NCBI GenBank assembly: GCA_030068075.1 | Contig: CM057841.1 | Span: 39,349,030-39,413,029 of the forward strand | Reading direction: 5' to 3' | Source: Paguma larvata | Lineage: Eukaryota > Chordata > Mammalia > Carnivora > Viverridae | Length of the DNA: 64,000 nucleotides | Shown: positions 1-10,859 of the stretch, piece after piece | Numbering within the stretch: the first letter of the stretch is position 1 | How the letters are laid out: each line of letters starts with the position of its first letter | The notes under the pieces: model-generated | What the model was told of the DNA's origin: nothing | Seen by the model: the letters and a program-made list of their open reading frames with translations, nothing else | The model's database searches: none | Made by a program: the position numbers and the translations under genes

Positions 1-65
1 TACATCAGGTATTATGTTTTCAACTTCATTGATGTATATTTGACCAAGTTGTAATATAAATATAT

Positions 66-130
66 GTAGATAGATAGATTAGATAGATAGATAGATAGAT
101 AGATACACAGATAGATAGAGATACAGATAC
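66..130. repeat. (GATA)n microsatellite
   Basis: Interrupted GATA tetranucleotide array. It lies between the A/T-rich tail of the antisense SINE at 131-351 and that SINE's left target-site duplication at 47-58, so it probably arose inside the SINE tail. Confidence 0.9.
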
Positions 131-351
131 ATTTTATAAATTTATTTTTTTGAGAGAGAGAGACCTAAGCTGAGGAGCAGCAGAGAGAGACAGAGACAGA
201 GACAGAGACAGAGACAGAGAGAGAATCCCAAGCACGCTCTGCACAGTGAGTACAGAAACTGACACAGAGCTTGATCCCAGAGGTGCAAAATCATGTCCTG
301 AACCAAAATTGAAAGTCAGACACTTAACCAAATGAGCCATTCAGATTCCCC
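131..351 (-). mobile_element. Felid SINEC (tRNA-derived SINE), antisense
   Basis: Read on the minus strand this has the family layout: a tRNA-like head (here degraded, 'gagccattcagattcccc' on the plus strand), the 'tcatgtcctgaacc' segment matching the complement of the conserved 'ctcaggtcatga' block, a CT-rich stretch and an A-rich tail. Flanking duplications agttgtaatata (47-58) and agttgtagtata (352-363) match at 11 of 12 bases and enclose the GATA array as well. The body is diverged and extra GACAGA units expand its CT-rich part. These SINEs are moved by LINE-1 proteins and encode none; the short open frame inside is not a gene. Confidence 0.9.
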
Positions 352-363
352 AGTTGTAGTATA

Positions 364-1288
364 TTTTTAACTGGAATTTTTACACATGTGATTTAATATC
401 CTGACTTTTATTCATATTTTGAAGGGCCTTTTACACTTAGCCAAAATAATTACTCACCGTTTAGATTTAACATATATTTAGCACCCATGATATACACTAA
501 TCAGCAATAATTAAAAAATATAAAGTAATGCATTTTATCAATGTTGCTAGTTGTCTATACTTGAGCAGATTATAGGAAAAATAATCACAATGTCATGTCA
601 GCCATTTCTAGGATTTTCTGAAACTTCAGTATTTGTATAAAACTGAGACGGTCACTCCTTCACTTTGAATGTAATTCTAAGTGGCTCAGTCCATTTTTTC
701 ACAGAATTTTAACTAAACTTTTAAGCCATCTTAATACTTTCATTCTCAAATCTTTCCACTGCCTGAATCTTTGAGTACTAAACCAGGGCAGACTTCCTGA
801 AAACATGAAATACTATATACCACCATTTTTGCCTAATCAACTCTGAACAGAATGTTATAGTATCCAACAGTTTAATTTGCTGCTTTTGAATCTTTTAGCG
901 GAAACCTAAAACAGGTCTAGAGACTTAAATATATTTCATCAATGAAATATTAAAAAATAAAAACTATATTTTTATGAGAATCTAATAAATTTTAAAATGT
1001 TGTTAACTGTCCATTATGAGTTTTTGGAGAACCTTAGTTATTTTAACTGCTACTTATAAACCATGGGACCCCCATTGGCGTGAGTGGGTTTTTTTGGAAC
1101 TCATTTTATAGACACGATTTTTCAATGTGTTCAAAAATGAAGTTGTAGCACAGAACTTAGGTCCACTTAGAGAGCAAACATTGTTTCTGTTAAGTAATAA
1201 TGTGATATGGGTAGAGGTGGTAGAAAAGATGGAGAATGTGAGTAAAGATTATATTATGTAATATTCGCCTTTACTTCTTTATTTTCAC
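364..1288. other. AT-rich unassigned DNA
   Basis: No ORF, repeat family or RNA gene recognised. Single-copy-looking AT-rich sequence. Confidence 0.5.
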
Positions 1289-1459
1289 TTCCTTCCCTCT
1301 TTCCCTCCCTCAGTCTTCCTTCCTTCCTTCCTTCCTCCCTTCCTTCCTTCCTTCCTTCCTTCCTTCCTTCCTTCCTTCCTTCTTTCCTTCCTTCCTTCCT
1401 TTCATTCTTTCTTCCTTCCTTCTTTTTTTCCTCCCTTCTTCCCTTCCTCCCTTCCTCAG
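1289..1459. repeat. (CCTT)n polypyrimidine microsatellite
   Basis: Long run of CCTT/TTCC units with scattered CCCT and CTTT variants, almost purely pyrimidine on the plus strand. The antisense frame rich in Lys, Glu, Gly and Arg across it is a product of the repeat and not a gene. Confidence 0.95.
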
Positions 1460-1629
1460 TTTCTTCTTTAGGACTATCCTCTCCAACACATTATTCATAC
1501 ACATTTTAAAGAAAAAAAAGAGAAAAGAGTAAAGGACAATTTTAACATTTTTATAGATTTATTTCTACCCTTCTTTCTTCAGTTCCTTCATTTTTCTTCC
1601 ATCCATCCAAACATCCTCCCCTGAAACTT

Positions 1630-1795
1630 TCCTAAAACCTACTATGTTCTAAGCTCTGTGCTAGATGCTGGCAATATAAGGATGTGACATGGTTCCTGAG
1701 CTTTAGATGTGCACTTTCTTGTGGGTTCACAAATGTATAAAATGGTAAGCACTTCACACAGTGATACACACTGAAATCAATTTATCTGAGGATCT
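1630..1795 (-). mobile_element. L2 LINE 3'-end fragment, antisense
   Basis: The run 'ctactatgttctaagctctgtgctagatgctgg' in pieces matches the complement of the L2 3' end (tactatgtgccaggcac... ggatacagcagtgaac...), followed by a degraded 'ttcctgagctt' block. It is old and diverged; a MIR-like origin for part of it is possible. Confidence 0.5.
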
Positions 1796-2154
1796 GAAAG
1801 AAGTGAAAGGAGCATCGAAGGTCATACAGACCCAGGTTTGTAGCATGTCTTTGTAACAAAAGAAGGTTACTTCCCTTTTCAACCTTCACATCTCATGGGG
1901 ATATTATAAACAAGCACTGATAGTACAGGCTGAGAGTAATTTTTTCCTCCACTTTTATGTAGGGAAGATATAGTGAACAGAGAGACTTCATATAGCCTCC
2001 TGACCTTAATATCAATTACCAAATCTTTCTTACTTGGTCCTGAAAATTTCACTAGTTGTTGTACTGAGAAAAGTATATATTTTAAACTTGGGTGGTGACA
2101 TATGTTTACTCATGTTAACTCATTCAGCTATACACTAAGTGTAGCGGCCTTAAG

Positions 2155-2158
<4 letters not shown>
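1796..2158. other. Unassigned DNA
   Basis: No supported gene or repeat. A weak MIR-like resemblance near 1797-1890 is too poor to call. Confidence 0.4.

Positions 2159-2186
<28 letters not shown>
2159..2186. repeat. (TG)n microsatellite
   Basis: Uninterrupted TG dinucleotide run of about 14 units, followed by a purine-rich GACAGA/GGAAAG tract to about 2287. Confidence 0.95.
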
Positions 2187-2189
<3 letters not shown>

Positions 2190-2287
2190 GTGCACTCAAA
2201 AAGACAGAGAGAGACAGAGACAGAGATAGAGGGGAAGGGAGAAGAAAGACGGAGAAAGATGAAAAGGAGAAAAGAAAAACAGAAGAA
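2187..2287. repeat. Purine-rich low-complexity tract
   Basis: GACAGA, GGGA and GAAAA units next to the TG repeat. The open frame across the TG and purine repeats (2102-2344) is low-complexity and unlikely to be coding. Confidence 0.75.
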
Positions 2288-3486
2288 AATTTGGTGGTAA
2301 ATATGAGTTTTGAAACACAAAGGATAATTTTTAAAAGATATTAGATGTAGTTCCAGCTGGTTTAATGGAAAACTAATATGGGTTTTGATGAAGTTATAAT
2401 GTCACCATATTTTTGAATTGTGTATATATTTTCTTTAGATTTGTTATCTGAGCCAAACATGAAAATCGGACTTATTTCATGGTGTTACCTCATTTGATTC
2501 AATCAGTCTTCCCACCATCCTGGTACAAGAGAGATTAACATCTCTGTTTACGAGTTCGATGCTGCTCAGGGAGATGATAATAGAGGAAATGACAAGAGGT
2601 GACAACATATGGACTGGGAAAAGACAGTGCTGATGAAGAGTTGGTAATGTGTCTCCACTATCACAAAAAAAGGTGCACTCACTTCATCCTCTAACTTTGA
2701 GTCTACCCAAACATTCAGAGTCTGTAGTGTTCTATTTTCTGTATCTTAATTAAAGGAAAAATATGAAGCTACCTTGAATTTTGTTCCTATGTACATCATG
2801 TATTTACTTAAAACATGCATGTGTATTTGTAATTCTTCCCCTTTATCCTGAAATCCGCCATTTATATCAAGGCATGTCTTAAAGTGGTTGATTTCATCAA
2901 GATGCCTTTATTTTCTGGGAAGAATGCCAAGGTACCTCACAGACTGAAAGGGAGAAGTGAAGCCCTTTCTGCTCACACTTCGGAACTGGGTCATGAAGCG
3001 AAAGGCCTCCCTAAGTCTTCTCTTTCTGCTTATCTCTCCCCAGTTTTACTCTGATAACAAGCTTTCCACATATAGCAGTTAAAAAGAATGTCACAGTTCT
3101 ATAGTCACACTCTTCAGCTTTAGAATTTGCCTTGTAAAAATAGAGTTTCTTCATCCAATCTGTAGATCAATTTCTGAGAAGACTCCTTCTCCGCTTGGTT
3201 TAGACTCAGTAATGCAAGTGCCCTTGAATTAATATTTGAATTAATGATAAAAATCACTGGGGAATAAACAGTGTGTTTTGCCAGACCCGGTGTCATGGTC
3301 CATCTTCACAGAGTTAGACAGGTTACTAAGATTGCCACCTCAATTAGGACCACATGGAATGGGAGAAATGTGGTTTTCCGAAGAATGGGATATTTAACAA
3401 CTGGAATACATACCTACTAATGTGTCTAGCATATAGACTCTTAAGGTTAATTTGCTTAGTAATCAAATAAAACCCTTTTTAATATT
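2288..3486. other. Unassigned DNA with a possible antisense MIR remnant
   Basis: About 2470-2600 has a weak antisense MIR pattern ('cctcatttgattcaatcagtcttcccacc' region, then 'gagggaaatgac'-like sequence). The rest shows no recognisable gene or repeat. Confidence 0.35.
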
Positions 3487-3511
3487 TTATTATTATTATT
3501 ATTATTATTAA
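3487..3511. repeat. (ATT)n microsatellite
   Basis: Perfect ATT trinucleotide run of about eight units. Confidence 0.95.
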
Positions 3512-3799
3512 TTTTATATCATAGATAGTATGCTTCTTTTATTTCTTTAGATATTTATATCATCCCATTCTCTCTCCTTGTGAAATAAAAACCATCCATC
3601 CATTGGTTGTCCTGGATATATCCTCCATGTATTCCATTTTACTCCATCATTTTAAGCACTAAATTTATTCTCATTGTCACCTGCCAATTCCTAGACATAA
3701 GCATTTTACTAGAATTCTCTTTCTTTCCTTCTCTCTTCTTCTTTTGTCTTAGGAAGAAAGTATCAGATGCCTAGCACAAGGTTAATAAGAACTAACAAG

Positions 3800-3915
3800 C
3801 TTAGTGGGTCAGATAAACATGAACTTAATCCCAGAAATTTGCTAGCTGAATAACCTTGAGAAATGTACTTTACTTCTCGTTTAAAAAGTAGAAATAATTC
3901 TTTTACCTTTTCTTT
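3800..3915 (+). mobile_element. MIR SINE fragment
   Basis: 'gctagctgaataaccttgag' followed by 'aaatgtactttacttctc' and 'aaaaagtagaaataattc' follows the MIR core order (tagctgtgtgaccttgggcaag, then acttaacctctc, then aaaatggggataataa). MIR is an ancient tRNA-derived mammalian SINE and this copy is strongly diverged. Confidence 0.6.
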
Positions 3916-4479
3916 TTAAAGAAATAAAATATAACATCTAGCTATAGCTTTATGAGTATCTATATAACTGTATCTATAGCATATGTATTTAACAAATGCA
4001 AACAGTTTCACTGAAATGAACCACTTAAAGACAAAAGTGTTTGTTTCTTCACTCGCCCTGACACTTTGAAAGGTCCCACTGTAGACAGAATAAACTCATA
4101 GCTTCTTTGCATGGCTTATAAGGAACTGCTCTACCACCATATTTTGTACTCAAGACACCAATAAATTGATATCCATTGCTATGTACCTCATCATTCATGT
4201 AGTTTTTTGTTGTTGTTGTTTTGAAGGGTTTCTGTTTGCTTGAAATGTTCTTGCCTTCTTTTTCTCCAAAGTCTTGTTCATTCTTCAGCCAGATTATATG
4301 ACTCATATTCCACAAAATGTTTCTTAATATCCTAATCCAGTTCTAAGTGTTGGTACTGAAATAACAACATGTATTTCTTAGGATATTTGAGATTTTGAAT
4401 TTTATTTATTTCTGTATATGTATATCTCTGATACCATGTTTAATTTATTTTTATCAGGTGCCCTTTACAATATATTGCA
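3916..4479. other. Unassigned AT-rich DNA
   Basis: A short GTT run lies at about 4207-4220. No gene or family recognised; the open frames on both strands lack codon structure or homology that I recognise. Confidence 0.4.
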
Positions 4480-4620
4480 GTTTAGAATGTGGGTTATTAC
4501 TTGGTAAACTCTCCACAAGAGAGAGGAATATAGTGTTTGTAGCATCCAATCTAGTACCTAAAATGAAATTGTTTCCCAAATGTGTTGTACAGCTAAATAA
4601 ATAGGTAAATGCATGAATAG
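4480..4620 (+). mobile_element. Possible L2 LINE 3'-end fragment
   Basis: 'ctctccacaagagagaggaatatagtg' followed by a terminal 'aaataaataggtaaatgcatgaatag' resembles the L2 end (gtaagctccatgagggcaggga ... ctcaataaatatttgttgaatgaatg). Weak match. Confidence 0.35.
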
Positions 4621-5940
4621 ATAGGTAGATGGATAAATGCTTTATTAATTAAAATAGTCTTGGGTGTATGTATTCACTCGGCAAATATTCACTGAAATCA
4701 TACTTTGAAGTAAACCATGTTTTTCTTTACTTATATAAACATATTCTTATCAATTTACCATGAGACACTTATCATTCTAATTTTCTTGGAAGACAAATCC
4801 TTTTACAAAGTTTCATTATGAGATTTCCTTAGACTTCAAAGTTTTCCACAAACTATATCTGTCATTAATTAGCATTAGACATTGTGGTACAAAGATACAG
4901 GTTTTCTCTTCTCTACCACTTTTGGAATGGTAAGGAGCTGCCAGTGTTCAGCCATTGGCCCCTTGATCCTCTTTATACTGTGCTCACAGTGCTGGGAAAG
5001 AAAAGAATCTGAACTTCTTTCTGTGCCCTGAGGGAATCTTTTGAGGCTAGTTTTCTCAGGGAAGTCTTTTCCAAACAAGACATGGATCTTATTTCCCAAG
5101 AAGATGTTACACACGATGAATATATAACTCTTAGTCAAGTACAAAAATTTAATTTTATCACCTTTTTAGGGGTGATAATCTTTTATCAATTAATTAATAT
5201 ATAAAATTTATATAAGTACATTACATGCAGCATACATTTATAGGGAAGATTAATAACATAAATACAGTAAATGCTTTCTTAATTTCAAAGCAAAATTATT
5301 TATGGCCTTTTAAACAATAATCCAATGGAGAAGAATATTAAAGAATCATTTATATTTTGTGAATCATCTCTATTTTGTTGGCCAATGAAGATTATCTAAA
5401 AATGGAGAATACAGTTGATGATTCGAACTTGGACGCTTAACTTCACAACTCTGCGGGTGTAACATCATGTGTATATCTTGAATTGGATCCATACCAGCCC
5501 TCAGGCCTCTTTATATTAGTGTGTTTTCTGAGTATGTTAAAGGGAATGGTTCATTTTTCCTTTTACTTATTAAATCAAGCAGTTTACTAGTGCCTAACAT
5601 ATTTGAAAACTTTCACTGATAATTTATACATAGTAGTTAGTACACTAAAAATTACCCATGACCTCATAGAACATAATGCTTAGGAAAGAAAGAATGCCAA
5701 AGCATAGGTCAACCAACAATCATGCAGTTAGTGAGAAGTGAATGCTATGATATTAGTAAATAAAATATTATTCAGATTGAGATTGCTTTAAAAAACTACT
5801 GAAATAAGTTTAGTTTGAAATAACTGATAAGAGAGCAGTTAAAAAAAATCAATGGAAGATTTATAGGACAAGAGAGACATGGAATTCCAAGATGAAGAGA
5901 ATATGCACAAAGTATCTGAAACTAATAAATAAACTCATAA
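4621..5940. other. Unassigned AT-rich DNA
   Basis: 1.3 kb without a recognisable interspersed repeat or gene. The antisense open frame at 4875-5144 has no family features I recognise. Confidence 0.4.
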
Positions 5941-6008
5941 ATACATACATACATACATACATACATACAAAAATACAACAACAACAACGACGACAACAAC
6001 AACAACAA
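5941..6008. repeat. Compound (ATAC)n-(CAA)n microsatellite
   Basis: ATAC units at 5941-5969 run into CAA units at 5976-6008, interrupted by CGA variants. Confidence 0.95.
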
Positions 6009-6278
6009 AAGTGTTATTCTTAAAAATTCAAAGGAGAATTGGGAAAGTAGATTGTAGTGAAGGAAGGAGGCACTGGCTCAAATTTGTTAGATAGTTCCAA
6101 GACTATGAAAATTTGTGGCTATAAGGAAGTTGAATATAATTTTATGTTCTATGCAGATTGAGATTTTTTTTATGTAAAACCAAGTAAGGGCATAATATAA
6201 TTTATATTTAAGATATGACTCTGAATCCTTCTTTGAAAATGCTTAAAAACAAACAAGGGTAAAAACATAGAAGCAACA

Positions 6279-6486
6279 TGGGACACCTGGGTGACTCAGT
6301 CGGTTGTACATTTGACTTCGGCTCAGGTCATGATTTCACTGTTCCCCAATTTGAGCCCCAGCTCTGTACTGAAAGCTCACAGCCTACAGTCTGTTTCAGG
6401 TTCTGTGTTTCCCTCTCTGTCTCTGCCCCTCTCCCACTTGTGCTCTGTCTCTCTCAAAAATAAACATTGAAAACAAACAAACAAAT
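6279..6486 (+). mobile_element. Felid SINEC, sense
   Basis: Head 'gggacacctgggtgactcag', then 'ctcaggtcatgatttc', a CT-rich segment and tail 'caaaaataaacattg' running into AAAC units. Duplications aaaacatagaagcaaca (6262-6278) and aaaatatagaggcaaca (6487-6503) match at 15 of 17 bases and set the element edges. Several CpGs of the consensus have decayed. Confidence 0.95.
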
Positions 6487-6689
6487 AAAATATAGAGGCA
6501 ACAAAAGTATAAATAGAAAAAATTGCGTCTGTCCCCAGATATTTCAAAATCGAAAGGAACCCCAAAACATCAGCAGTCAATCCCTCTGAATTTTTGTCAT
6601 TGGAATATAGTTTAGACGGAACATTTGACATCGGATGAGAACCTAAGAAAATACTGCTAGCCTGGATCTTAATCCTGCCCCCCCTCCAG

Positions 6690-6790
6690 TCATATATATA
6701 TATGTGTATATATACACACACACATATATATACACATATATACACACACATATACACACACACACATATATATATATACACACACATATA
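6690..6790. repeat. (TA)n/(CA)n compound microsatellite
   Basis: Alternating purine-pyrimidine tract mixing TA and CA blocks. Two overlapping Tyr/Ile/Cys/Val-rich antisense frames here are products of the repeat. Confidence 0.95.
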
Positions 6791-7340
6791 TGCATATTTG
6801 ACCTGGATCTCTCTCTCTCCCTATATATGGTAACATTCTCCTATCTGAGGCTATGATCAAGATATTTCTCATTCTTATGTGGTCAAAGAAATATCCTATG
6901 CTTCTGTATTTCCAAAGGGATTTGGATCCTTTAAGTTATTCTTAAACATTTAGAAGGCACAAGTCCTGGATAGAAGAAACCAGCACTGGAATAAACTATT
7001 ATTACCTCAGCAAATTATTCATTTGTGTTTTCACATGTATTGTCAATTATTAGATATTTTGTGAAAGACTAATGACACTATAGATTTCTGTTGCCTAATA
7101 TCAATTAGAAACAGTTTTATTTTGAGTCTATTAGGATAATATATATGTTATTTACTAGTTAGGCCTTCTTGAGTAAAACAGTTCAAACTCATTCTCCTTA
7201 ATTTGTTCTTCTGTCCAAAGAAGGATTGCTGACGACAATATATAAAAATCCTTAAAAGCTTTAATTTTATTTTTTAAGCTTTAATTTCTATAAAAATTTT
7301 TTTTGAGAATGAAAAGGTTTGTCTCTCTTCTACTTTACAG
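6791..7340. other. Unassigned DNA
   Basis: No gene or repeat recognised up to the target duplication of the SINE at 7356. Confidence 0.4.
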
Positions 7341-7355
7341 CTTGGAAATATTTCT

Positions 7356-7573
7356 TTTTCTTTTTTTTTTAAAAAGTTTATTTTTGAGAGACATAGAGAC
7401 AGAGCATGAGCAGGGGAAGGGCAGAGTGAGAGGGAGACACAGAATCCGAAGCTGACTCCAGGCTCCGAGCTGGCAGCACAGAGCCCAACGCGGGGCTCGA
7501 ACTCACAGACCGCGAGATCATGACCTGAGCCGAAGTCGGCCGCCCAACCAACTGAGCCACCCAGGCGCCCCAA
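7356..7573 (-). mobile_element. Felid SINEC, antisense, young-looking copy
   Basis: Near-consensus copy with an intact head on the minus strand (plus-strand 'gagccacccaggcgcccc'), an intact B-box region (plus-strand 'ggggctcgaactcacagacc') and several surviving CpGs. A perfect 15-bp duplication, cttggaaatatttct at 7341-7355 and 7574-7588, flanks it. The two antisense open frames across it are non-genic. Confidence 0.97.
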
Positions 7574-7679
7574 CTTGGAAATATTTCTAATTATGTTTCT
7601 TCATCTGAGAAGTCTTGATTTTACTTACCGAGAAACATCAAAGGGGTGGAACGAGAACATATTCTATACTTTCCAAGGC

Positions 7680-7875
7680 TCTAGAGAATGCCAGATTTCT
7701 TATTCAATTTAACTTACATTTATCACTCTCTACTGTATGTCCGATATTGGGTTTATAGAGCATCAAAATACAGCACCTATTCCCAAGGTGTTCCTGGTCC
7801 AGTAGGAACAACTGATGTGTAAATAATCACGATAATTCAGAGTGATAGGGGAATCACTGAGTTGTTAATAAATCA
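7680..7875 (-). mobile_element. L2 LINE 3'-end fragment, antisense
   Basis: 'tcaatttaacttacatttatcactctctactgtatgtccgatattggg' in pieces, then 'cctattcccaaggtgttcctggtccagtagg' and 'gtaaataatcacgataattcagagtgatagggg', follow the complement of the L2 3' end block by block. Confidence 0.55.
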
Positions 7876-8850
7876 TGATTCTATGAGATTGCAAGTATGG
7901 ATTTATTTTCTTTGAGTTTCCAAATAAATATGACTCTTCTGGAGTCTGTCCTAGACTACTTGCTTCCTTAGCAATTTTCCACCATCTCTACTGACAGTTC
8001 CTATGTAAAAAAACTCACAACACTGATATGAGGACTATCCCCAGCCAGAGTTGAAAGTAGTTTCGAGGTCATTTTCTGCAAGCTGATCAATACGAATTGC
8101 ACACCACACATCTACCCTGAATTTATTCCTGTAATTTATCTTAGCTTTGAGTGTAGCCATGGTTAATTGCTAATCCATATTCATTGAACATCACAAATGA
8201 GGGCAGAGTCAGGAGATACTTCATGTACCATCTCATCTACTGTGAAAAAATGTTATGGGCTCAAATTTCCATCTTCTATTACAATTGCTTGGTCTCTACA
8301 CTTCTTAAAATTGGAAAAAAAAAAGGATTATTGCTCAAGAAGATCACAGAATTTTCATGGTGATGCTTAGCAGGTAATGAATTCATTAAAAATAGAAACA
8401 TAATTTAAATTGCCTCTATATAGCAATTGAATAGGTTTAATTGGATTGAGTTAAAGATATCTTTTTAGTTGTGAAATTATTTGTACTTCCAAAGGCATCA
8501 ACTTCAACATTGAACATGTAATTATTTGGCTTATTTCATGAACTCTACTTGAAATGATTTCTAAATTAATATGCACAATGTGCATAATGATATTAATTAT
8601 ATTATTTTTAAAAAGTCGCCCCCAAATATCCAACCTGTACTTGAAGATATTTAATTAGATACTGGAAAGTGATATCAAGGAGGAGAGTGGAGAACGAGTG
8701 ACAACTAATGCTATATCTAGATTGGCTTACTATTTATCATAAAAAGTTCATATTAATATATTTTAAATAGTCAGCAATTTAATGATACTTACCTATCACC
8801 TATAAACTTCTTGGACTTTATTTCTATTTATGAAAACTTAACTTTTAAAG
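7876..8850. other. Unassigned DNA
   Basis: No gene or repeat family recognised. A short A10 run lies near 8318. Confidence 0.4.
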
Positions 8851-9235
8851 TAATAAGAGTAGCAATTACATGCAAGCATCTGGTTCTGTACAAAGCGTCT
8901 ATATTAATAAACTTATTTATCCTCAGAATTTGAGGTTAGGGCTAGATTTTTTTTAATTTTTATTATTTTTAAAATTTTATTTAAATCCAAGTTAGTTAAC
9001 ATATAGTATAATAATGGTTTCAGGAGTAGATTTTAGCAATTCATCACTTATATATAAAACCCAGGGCTCATCACAACAAATGTAAGGCCCTATTTCAGAT
9101 GAATAAACTTGAACTTAGAGAGATTACGTATTATGTTCATGGTCACTGAGGAAGTAACTGGAAAAGTCCAGATTCAAGCTCAGTTTTGTTGGAATATTTT
9201 CATAGATCACGTTCTTAACCACTTTGCTATAGTAC
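8851..9235 (-). mobile_element. MIR SINE, antisense, split by a LINE-1 3' fragment
   Basis: The left part (8851-8945, 'ttacatgcaagcatctgg ... ttatttatcctcagaatttgag') and the right part (9086-9235, 'ctatttcagatgaataaacttgaacttagagag ... gattcaagctcagtttt') are in the right order for an antisense MIR. The interval 8946-9085 is a LINE-1 3' end. Confidence 0.55.
8946..9085 (-). mobile_element. LINE-1 3'-end fragment, antisense
   Basis: T-rich start, then 'aaatccaagttagttaacat' and 'atagtataataatggtttca', which is the complement of the carnivore LINE-1 3' end (also seen in sense at about 21041-21230). Only the last ~130 bp are present, so it is severely 5'-truncated. Confidence 0.8.
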
Positions 9236-9333
9236 TGTTATTTCAACTCCTTTATAGGTAGCAGTAAAAAAGCTTCTCCTTTCTTCTTTGAAACTAATTT
9301 ATATTTAACATATCCTCTATTTTTTATTTTATT

Positions 9334-9352
9334 ATATATATATATATATATA
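9334..9352. repeat. (TA)n run at a SINE tail
   Basis: About nine TA units next to the A-tail end of the antisense SINE at 9353-9548. Confidence 0.85.
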
Positions 9353-9548
9353 TTTAAATTTACTTATTTTAAGAGACAGAGACAGAGTGCGAGCAGGAGA
9401 GGAGAAGAGAGAGAGGGAGAAACAGAATCTGAAGCAGAGTCTAGGCTCTGAGCTGCCAGTACAGAGCCTGATGCAGGGCTCGAAATCACAAACTGTGAGA
9501 TCATGACCTGAGCCAAAGTCATCCACTTAACAGACTGAGTCACCCAGA
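9353..9548 (-). mobile_element. Felid SINEC, antisense
   Basis: 'gagacagagacagagtgcgagcagg' region, 'gatcatgacctgagcc' and 'gactgagtcacccag' mark the antisense CT-rich body, middle and head. The head ends early, so the first tRNA-like bases are lost. Flanking AT-rich sequence leaves the target duplication unresolved. Confidence 0.92.
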
Positions 9549-9569
9549 TTTTATATGAAAAGCATTATA

Positions 9570-9937
9570 CAGATGACCCTTGAACAACAGGTGTTTTAAC
9601 TGTGCAGGTCTACTTAAACATAGATACTTTATCTGTAAATACAGTATGCTACTGTAAAGGTATTTTCTTTCTTACGATTATCTTAACATTTTTTCTCAAG
9701 CTTATTTTATCGTAAGAATATAATATATGGATCATATGTATGATCAATCTTTTTTATCATACATATCATCCAAAATATGGGTTAAATGATTGTTTATATT
9801 ATCAGTAAGACTCTGGTCAACAGTAGACTATTAGTAGTTAAGTTTCTGGGGAGTCAAAAGTTATAAATGGATGTTCAATATGTGTTGGGGGAAGAAGTTC
9901 AACACCCCTAAACCCCAAGAGTTTTAAGAGTCAACTA
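9570..9937 (-). mobile_element. Tigger2/MER28-type DNA transposon (non-autonomous)
   Basis: The left end 'cagatgacccttgaacaaca' and the right end '...gagtcaacta' form terminal inverted repeats of the CAGTTGACCCTTGAACAA type. The inside keeps 'agtagactattagtagttaa' and 'ggggagtcaaaagttata'. TA dinucleotides at 9568-9569 and 9938-9939 are the expected mariner/Tc1-superfamily target duplication. There is no transposase frame. Strand follows my memory of the consensus and could be reversed. Confidence 0.85.
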
Positions 9938-9939
9938 TA

Positions 9940-10594
9940 TTTTAAATCTTAAATTCTATTCTACTTTCCACATGTGTTTAAAGTATTTATTAATCTTACC
10001 AGAATCCACATTTTTTAATCTCTCCACAACTTGAAGTTTCACTAGATAGCTGTATTTGTTTCTAATTTAGTTATTCTTTTATTGAATATATTTATTATTC
10101 TAACTTTAACCATTAAGATCATAAGCTACTCCCTAGATCAACTGAGCGTGTTGTAGATCGTGGTTCTTGCCACATGAAATGTAATTTCTATTGTCTTCAA
10201 GTCATTACAATTATCTCTCATGTTACCAATTCACCAACAATTCTCAATTCTTCTAAACCTAGACTTCCTGAAGCCTTTATTAGTAAAATACTACACCTAT
10301 CTCTGCTTTAACCATGTGTCCATTTTCCTGGAAGGGTGACTCATCAGTATAGTGAAAGCAAATGAAAAATAATTAGAAATTAGACGCAAGCCATTCACCC
10401 AACATTGCATAAGCAACGTTAACCCTTTGATATTCTCTTATTGTCTTTATAAAATTGTCTTGTCTAAAATTAAAAAAAAAAAATCTCAGTTTTTTGGCTT
10501 TCAGTGTTATATGCATTATTCTTTTCCTGACCAAAAATTAGAGTATAACATTTTCGAAGTCACCAAACAGACAAGACATTCATTTACTTTTAGC
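9940..10594. other. Unassigned DNA
   Basis: No gene or repeat recognised apart from an A-run near 10472. Confidence 0.4.
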
Positions 10595-10795
10595 ATGTAT
10601 TTTTTTAAGTGTATTTATTTATTTTTTGAGAGAGAAAGAGAGCAGCAAGTCAGGTAGGGGCAGAGAGAGAGGGAGAGAAAGAATCCCAAGCAGGCTCCAC
10701 ACTGTCAATGAGTAGCCCAAAGCATAGCTTGAGATCATGACCTGAACCAAAATCAAGAGTCGGATGTTTAACCGACTGAGCATACATCCTCTTGC
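10595..10795 (-). mobile_element. Felid SINEC, antisense
   Basis: 'ttatttattttttgagagag', 'gcagagagagagggagagaa' and 'gagatcatgacctgaacc' are family landmarks; the head ('accgactgagcatacatcc') is altered at its end. No clean target duplication found. Confidence 0.92.
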
Positions 10796-10859
10796 TTTTA
10801 AAAGTAGCTTCTCATTGTCTTATGGACAAAATCTAATTTTTTTCATAACTTTCCAGATT

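Noticed and set aside
1310..1504. Lys/Glu/Gly/Arg-repeat protein on the minus strand
   Set aside because: Translation of the CCTT microsatellite.
6377..6872. Antisense frames of 136 and 60 codons rich in Tyr, Val, Ile and Cys
   Set aside because: Generated by the TA/CA microsatellite and an antisense SINE.
7274..7573. 99-codon antisense frame starting MGRLGGSVGW
   Set aside because: It is the translated head and body of the SINE; similar frames recur at 18049, 29193, 36275 and 52776 because the SINE sequence recurs.
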